From positions 1 to 27,847 of the forward strand of contig CALVDZ010000028.1 in NCBI GenBank assembly GCA_944326445.1: a stretch of DNA of 27,847 bases. Direction: 5' to 3'. The notes under the pieces were generated by a model. The model did no database searches, was not told where the DNA came from, and saw only the letters and a program-made list of their open reading frames with translations. The stretch's first letter is position 1. Each line of letters opens with the position of its first letter. Shown here piece by piece: positions 22,965-27,847 of the stretch. The DNA is from an uncultured Helicobacter sp. (GTDB lineage Bacteria > Campylobacterota > Campylobacteria > Campylobacterales > Helicobacteraceae). The translations under genes and the position numbers were made by a program.

Positions 22965-25900
22965 TTGGTGTCATCAATATTAAAGAAATTGATAGGTTTT
23001 TTCCAAAAAAAAGCAGTAATCTATACGGTGGGCTTCTTAGCATTATTGATTTTTAGCTTCTTGTTTTATATATATGCTCCTATGGTTGCCTTTGATGATA
23101 TTCATATTTTTGGTAATGCATTTATGCGTATTGGGCTTATTTGTCTTATATGGCTTTTTGTGTTTTTTTATTTTTTACTAAAACCCACAATAGAGCTCAT
23201 ACAATCTTTTAAAAGTGAAAAAAGACAGCTTACAAAATCCCTCAAAAAAGAAGCAATCCATATCTTCAAAAGAGCTAAAAGAAACTATGTTATTTCTTTA
23301 GATGATGCAAAAAACACTTGGAAAAAAGACCTAAAGTTTAAAAATATCCCTTTGGTTATTATCATTGGTAATGAAGGGGCTGGGAAAAGCTCTTTTATCA
23401 ATTATTCCAATATAGAATATCCTTTAAGCGATAGCCTACAATCCTATAAGAAAATCCATAAATCCACAAATAACTTCGGGCTTTATATCTCTAAGCATGG
23501 TGCTTTGCTTGATACAGAGGGCAATTATTTCTCACAAGAATCTTTTTTTAATCCCGATAACACCGATGAGATTCCAGAAGATGACATCAATAAAAACAAA
23601 GACTTTTTGTTGAAAAAAAGCGTATGGAATAGGTTTTTATCATTTCTTAATACCAATGTATTTCATAGTAAGCTTAATGGGGTTGTTGTAGTTATTGATG
23701 TGCAGTCTTTTTTGATTAATCCAAAGGAATATAGCAATGACCTCATACATTACCTTGTCAAAAGAGTACATGAATGCGAAAAGAACCTGGGACTTAAAGT
23801 GCCCATCTATATTGTCTTTAGTAAAATTGACTTAATAGAGGGTATGAGCGAGTATTGGGCTATCTTTAATGAGAGAGTGGCTAATAGAATCTTAGGGCTT
23901 ACGCTAGATTCAGAGCTAGACAAAAAAGAGTTGCAATCGGGTTTTCAAGAAATAAGTAAGTCCCTGCTTTATGCCTTTATGAGCAAAAATCAATCTCTGC
24001 ATTCCCTAGGGGATAAAAACACGGCATTTTTATTCTTAAAACAACTTGATTATCTTTTTGCTTTAGTCATAGAATTTGTGCTACAAGCCCACACACAAAA
24101 TAAACTCAAAAACAAATCAAACATTCGAGGCATATATTTTACTTCAGCTTATCAAGAAAATGTCCCTAGAAATTATCTCATTGATGCTATTTGTGAAAAA
24201 TATGATGTGAGAAAACCCCCAGCAAAATCTGCTACAAAATATAACAAGCAGAGTTACTTTGTGCAATCTCTTTTAGAACACATTATCTTGCGAGATTCTC
24301 ACCTAAGCGGTGTGATTATAAGAAATATAGCTCTAAAGGTTGGAGCTATCGTGCTAAGTGCTTGTTTGCTATCCTATGGACTTAGTGCGTATTTTTTAAC
24401 CAAAGCAAACAAAGAGGTAGCAAAGGGCGATACTAATCTTCATAATATCACGACTCTTCTAACCCAAGCCAAGTCATATAGCGATATGAGCTTACAACAA
24501 AAAGCAAACCTTATGTTAAGTCTCAAGGCAATCCTCAAAAATTATCCTTATCTCTTTGATGAAAACCATACTCTTATGCAATACCCACTCTTAGATATAT
24601 CTTATAAAGGATTTTTACCCGCTAAGGATTTGTATTATGTGCTCAATGAAGATGTGATAAGCAACACGCTCATAAAAGAAATGGAGAAAATTTTACAGAC
24701 AGATAACACACCCCAAACACTCATTGAAACACTTTATATGTATATGGCTCTTTTTGAGGAGAAATATTTTCATAAAGCATTGCTTGGAGCGTGGATTAAT
24801 AAAAATTGGCAACATTTTGCTAACTATCAGATCCCCAAAGAGGATTTTATCGCTGGTATAGAAGATATAAACCCTACAAGCCTTGCAAAAGTCTATGTGG
24901 TGGATTCTAATAATCTTGAGAATATTCGTAAAAAAATTATTCAAATTCCCAAACAATACAGAATCTACACACTCATTGCCTTTCATAATAGCCTCAAGCA
25001 GCAAAGATTCTATAATATCAAAGATAAAATTGGAAGCTCATTTGATAGTGTATTTGAAAATGCCGAGCAAATTGCCTCTGTCAGCAAGGACTATACCAAA
25101 GAGGGCTTAATGGAGTTTTTGGGCAACCTTGAGACAAATGCACAAAAAGCTCTTGATATAGATGCATGGGATCTAGCACAGCCTCTAGATTCAAAAGAAT
25201 TAAAAACATTGCAGATGGATATTATCACCATCTACCTTACACAATATCAGCAAAAATGGCAGGATATACTAAGTGCTCTTGTGCCCAAACAGCACACAAC
25301 TAAAAGTGGCGTATTAAGCCAATTACAGATTCTCTCTCACCCACAAAATCCGCTCAACGCCCTTATGAAAATACTAAGTGATAACACCTATCTCAACGAC
25401 ACACTATTGCTTAACTATGTGTATAGTCTAGGGCTACCAAGCAGTGATATAAAAACAAAATTCGCTACTATTAGCAACCACTTTAAACCCTACTACGAAT
25501 TTGTAGGTGAAGAGTCGTTTTTAGATTCTAAGCTACATTCTCTAAGTAAGCAAAATAACAAAGAATCTAATACAGGCACTATACAAGAAATTCTAGCGAT
25601 GGACATACAAAATATCCATAGTAAAATCACTGATTTTACCCAAGATAGTACAAAAGACATTAAAGCAAAGATTGCTTACATACTAGAGGGGAGTAATGAA
25701 GAAAATGATCCCTTCAAAAAGTTTGCAACAGACACCAAAGATCTACCATCTTATTTGGCACGATATTATGATAAGCTTGCAACATTTTCTTGGAGGATTT
25801 TAGAAAATACTTCAGGGACACTTTTAAACAATGCGTGGAAAAATGAAGTCTATGCGATATTTATCAATGAAATATCGCCATTTTACCCTTTTAATGCGTA

Positions 25901-26513
25901 TTCACAAGAGTCTCTCCCTATAGAATCTTTTAAAAGCTTTTTTGGGAATCAAGGGACTTTGCAAACATTTTATCAGCAGTATTTAAGCAAACTTTTACTC
26001 AAAAGAGGTGGTGCGTATTATCCCAATCCAGAATACAAATCAAAGATTGTTCTACGCCAAGAGTTTCTAGCCTTTCTTAATCGAAGTGCCGCCATAAGCT
26101 CTATGTTTGATAGTAACAATAATCTCAATCTTAACTTCTCTTTGCACTGCCTTGATTTATCATCAGATTTTAGCTCACTTGATATCAGCTATAATGACAA
26201 AACCTTGCACTATGACCATACACTTAATCAAAAGATTCAAATCATCATCGAGCAATTTAACAATACCACAGAATTGAGATTTGTAGCCAATGACTATAAT
26301 CAAAGCCCTCAATATCAAAAAACCTATATGGGAGAATGGGCTTGGTTTAGATTCCTAAAAGATATTGCCAAAATACAAGCTTCTCAAAATACATTATATT
26401 TTGAGGGAAATACACAATGGTATTTTGACTTTACACTTAGTCCAAACCCACAAGTGTTATTTACTATTGTGAATCTCTTGTCGCGTTTTGCATTGCCACA
26501 AAGTATAATATAG
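22965..26513 (+). CDS. tssM: T6SS inner-membrane protein TssM (IcmF-like)
   Basis: Up to 1,182 aa. GGGGG precedes two adjacent starts, TTG (22965) and GTG (22968); GTG has the better spacing. Two N-terminal membrane helices (about 17-38, 53-73) are followed by a cytoplasmic G-domain: Walker A GNEGAGKS (135-142), DTEG (181-184) and SKID (284-287). A third helix (about 454-476) leads to a large periplasmic part ending in the domain that binds TssJ. The Walker A lysine is intact, so nucleotide binding is plausible. TssM spans the periplasm and forms the T6SS channel with TssL and TssJ. Confidence 0.95.
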   Translation: MVSSILKKLIGFFQKKAVIYTVGFLALLIFSFLFYIYAPMVAFDDIHIFGNAFMRIGLICLIWLFVFFYFLLKPTIELIQSFKSEKRQLTKSLKKEAIHIFKRAKRNYVISLDDAKNTWKKDLKFKNIPLVIIIGNEGAGKSSFINYSNIEYPLSDSLQSYKKIHKSTNNFGLYISKHGALLDTEGNYFSQESFFNPDNTDEIPEDDINKNKDFLLKKSVWNRFLSFLNTNVFHSKLNGVVVVIDVQSFLINPKEYSNDLIHYLVKRVHECEKNLGLKVPIYIVFSKIDLIEGMSEYWAIFNERVANRILGLTLDSELDKKELQSGFQEISKSLLYAFMSKNQSLHSLGDKNTAFLFLKQLDYLFALVIEFVLQAHTQNKLKNKSNIRGIYFTSAYQENVPRNYLIDAICEKYDVRKPPAKSATKYNKQSYFVQSLLEHIILRDSHLSGVIIRNIALKVGAIVLSACLLSYGLSAYFLTKANKEVAKGDTNLHNITTLLTQAKSYSDMSLQQKANLMLSLKAILKNYPYLFDENHTLMQYPLLDISYKGFLPAKDLYYVLNEDVISNTLIKEMEKILQTDNTPQTLIETLYMYMALFEEKYFHKALLGAWINKNWQHFANYQIPKEDFIAGIEDINPTSLAKVYVVDSNNLENIRKKIIQIPKQYRIYTLIAFHNSLKQQRFYNIKDKIGSSFDSVFENAEQIASVSKDYTKEGLMEFLGNLETNAQKALDIDAWDLAQPLDSKELKTLQMDIITIYLTQYQQKWQDILSALVPKQHTTKSGVLSQLQILSHPQNPLNALMKILSDNTYLNDTLLLNYVYSLGLPSSDIKTKFATISNHFKPYYEFVGEESFLDSKLHSLSKQNNKESNTGTIQEILAMDIQNIHSKITDFTQDSTKDIKAKIAYILEGSNEENDPFKKFATDTKDLPSYLARYYDKLATFSWRILENTSGTLLNNAWKNEVYAIFINEISPFYPFNAYSQESLPIESFKSFFGNQGTLQTFYQQYLSKLLLKRGGAYYPNPEYKSKIVLRQEFLAFLNRSAAISSMFDSNNNLNLNFSLHCLDLSSDFSSLDISYNDKTLHYDHTLNQKIQIIIEQFNNTTELRFVANDYNQSPQYQKTYMGEWAWFRFLKDIAKIQASQNTLYFEGNTQWYFDFTLSPNPQVLFTIVNLLSRFALPQSII

Positions 26514-26533
26514 AAAAACTAAGGAGTATAATT

Positions 26534-27520
26534 ATGGAGCAAATCGCTATTACTGCCCAATATCTTAATGACTTGCATGCCCCTCTACAATATTGTATAT
26601 TTGATGAAAACGGCGGCACGATAGGGAGTGATTCTACAAATAGTTTTTGCTTAGAAGATTCTCAACTACAAGGACAACATATCAATATCCAATATGAAGA
26701 AGGTTGCTTTACTATCGCTAGCATTGGTGAGAGTGCAATATTTTATAATGAATCTTTTTCTAAACTACATGCTGGCTATGAAACAACCATGGAATTAGGT
26801 GATACATTTAAGGCTGGAAACTATAAGTTTAGCGTGATAGATCCCAAAGACATACAAGAGGACTTTATTGATAATAAAAAAATCATTAATGAAGTAGCGC
26901 GTTATGATAAGCTTGACAATCTCAATATTAGACCTAGCGGACAAATTGATGGATTACACCTTGATGAAGAAAAAATAGAAGATATATTGAGCAAAAATAA
27001 GGATATTGAAGATTTGGCACAGATACCGACCATGAAGGACTTATCCTCTATCTTTAAGAACATACAAAAACATCAATCTAGCTTTGAATCTACTGGTGAA
27101 AATCCTTATTCAGAACATCAAGAAACAAATGATAGTGCCACACAAACCCACGATACAGACACACACAATGCCCCCATACTAGAATCTATCACTACCCTAC
27201 TGCGTGATACTCTCGCGACAGCCCAGAGCACACCCTTACCACTGGATACCATTCTTGCCAAAGCCAAGGTAATGCCATTATCAAGTCAAACCTTACAGAA
27301 TACTTTGAATAATACCTTGCTTATAGATTCTATCCCTCTGATAAACTCCCTCATACTTGCCATTATTGCTAAAGAATTGAATAATCCTATGTATGAGATT
27401 CTAGACGATAATCCCCTCAATCTTACGCTAGATTATGCCATTACCCAAAGCATACAAGGCAGCACCAAGGAGCTACAAACCCTTACTATCGAAGCTTTAA
27501 AAAGTTATCTAGCTTTATAG
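26534..27520 (+). CDS. tagH: FHA-domain T6SS protein (TagH/Fha-like)
   Basis: 328 aa. AAGGAGTATAATT precedes the ATG. Residues about 20-105 form an FHA-type domain: TIGSDSTNSFCLEDSQLQGQHINI, with the phosphothreonine-pocket GS (in place of the more usual GR) and the conserved His49. The middle is polar and low in complexity. The last about 120 residues are helical, as in the C-terminal domain of T6SS FHA proteins. Fha/TagH proteins take part in post-translational control of T6SS assembly. No PpkA/PppA kinase-phosphatase pair is in the window. It is the last gene of the rightward operon. Confidence 0.8.
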   Translation: MEQIAITAQYLNDLHAPLQYCIFDENGGTIGSDSTNSFCLEDSQLQGQHINIQYEEGCFTIASIGESAIFYNESFSKLHAGYETTMELGDTFKAGNYKFSVIDPKDIQEDFIDNKKIINEVARYDKLDNLNIRPSGQIDGLHLDEEKIEDILSKNKDIEDLAQIPTMKDLSSIFKNIQKHQSSFESTGENPYSEHQETNDSATQTHDTDTHNAPILESITTLLRDTLATAQSTPLPLDTILAKAKVMPLSSQTLQNTLNNTLLIDSIPLINSLILAIIAKELNNPMYEILDDNPLNLTLDYAITQSIQGSTKELQTLTIEALKSYLAL

Positions 27521-27847
27521 GCTCTATGGCTTCAGAGTCCATGACTTGTTTTATTTGTTTGGGTTTTTTACTTTATAATATTTTTATCTTTTTGATAAAC
27601 TCTATCTATAAGAATACGTTAAATTGTGTTATCCGCCTATATCTATTACATCAAAATGTTGCACATGTAGAGAACTAAGAGAATTTCCTCTAATTACGTT
27701 ATCCTTGACACTTGTTTGTTGTTCAATGTATGCGGTATTATAGTAATTTTAGATGTAGTCGCATGATTATACCATTTTGATAAATGCTTCACTTACGCTA
27801 CGCATTTCTAAAAATGGTAATAAACACCAAAAAAGAGCTTAATGCTG
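27521..27847. other. Non-coding stretch after the FHA gene
   Basis: I find no gene here. GGCTCTATGGCTTCAGAGTCC just after the FHA stop can form an imperfect hairpin (CTCT/AGAG) and is followed by a T-rich run, so it could weakly terminate the rightward operon. A 45-codon frame from 27541 lacks a binding site. Near the end is a strong inverted repeat, listed separately. Confidence 0.55.
27770..27819. repeat. Inverted repeat (18-bp arms, 14-bp loop)
   Basis: TACCATTTTGATAAATGC at 27770-27787 pairs with GCATTTCTAAAAATGGTA at 27802-27819 at 16 of 18 positions. The loop holds CACTTACGCTAC. There is no U-tract, so it is not a classic terminator. It may be a mobile-element end, a dispersed repeat or an RNA structure. 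Confidence 0.75.

Noticed and set aside
27521..27580. Rho-independent terminator for the rightward operon
   Set aside because: The possible stem after the FHA stop is imperfect and AT-poor only in part; the T-run is interrupted. It is mentioned only within the non-coding entry.
27541..27678. 45-codon frame after the FHA gene
   Set aside because: It has no ribosome binding site and a low-complexity hydrophobic sequence.

Overview
This AT-rich window (about one third G+C by eye) is most of a type VI secretion system (T6SS) locus from an epsilonproteobacterium. It most likely comes from an enterohepatic Helicobacter (H. cinaedi / H. bilis / H. hepaticus type). The assignment rests on codon use, on the gene set (TssJ-K-L-M plus an FHA protein diverging from TssB-C-E-F, with no ClpV visible), and on the many copies of AGATTCT/AGAATCT. 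It is inference, not a database match.

Right part (16,028-27,520), structural genes. A 141-bp divergent intergenic region (20,146-20,286) separates two operons. Leftward run tssB, tssC (contractile sheath), tssE and tssF (baseplate). Rightward run tssJ (outer-membrane lipoprotein), tssK (baseplate-membrane connector), tssL, tssM (inner-membrane complex) and an FHA protein (tagH-like). tssA, tssG, hcp, vgrG and clpV are not in the window.

Middle part (9,294-16,004), continuing the leftward operon directly after tssF. It is a tandem array of five immunity-effector cassettes. Each has a small lipoprotein or membrane-anchored protein (probable Tli-type immunity) followed, with start/stop overlap or a 1-2 bp gap, by a class-3 lipase gene. 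Only the last lipase (673 aa) is full length. The four before it are N-terminal stubs that all end at or just after the same DNA word, AGAATC(T/C)AAA. Two lipase copies share about 416 bp that looks identical. This resembles an accumulating bank of immunity genes with displaced effectors.

Left part (1-9,281), still leftward. An 832-aa effector has a PAAR-like cysteine-rich domain and a C-terminal toxin domain, and is followed by a four-helix membrane immunity protein. Next come a broken copy of the effector linker, an orphan 102-aa domain, a Tae4-type peptidoglycan amidase and its Tai4 immunity protein. A frameshifted relic of a second Tae4 tail, a second Tai4-like protein and another broken linker copy follow. 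Last is a very large protein (over 1,250 aa, running off the left edge) with a membrane hairpin.

Taken together, the structural operon builds the contractile injector. The leftward operon also carries a modular, recombining store of antibacterial effectors (lipase, amidase, PAAR-toxin) and immunity proteins. The most unusual features are the lipase-stub/lipoprotein array, the Tae4 relic between two Tai4 genes, and the over-represented AGAWTCT word that coincides with the truncation points.
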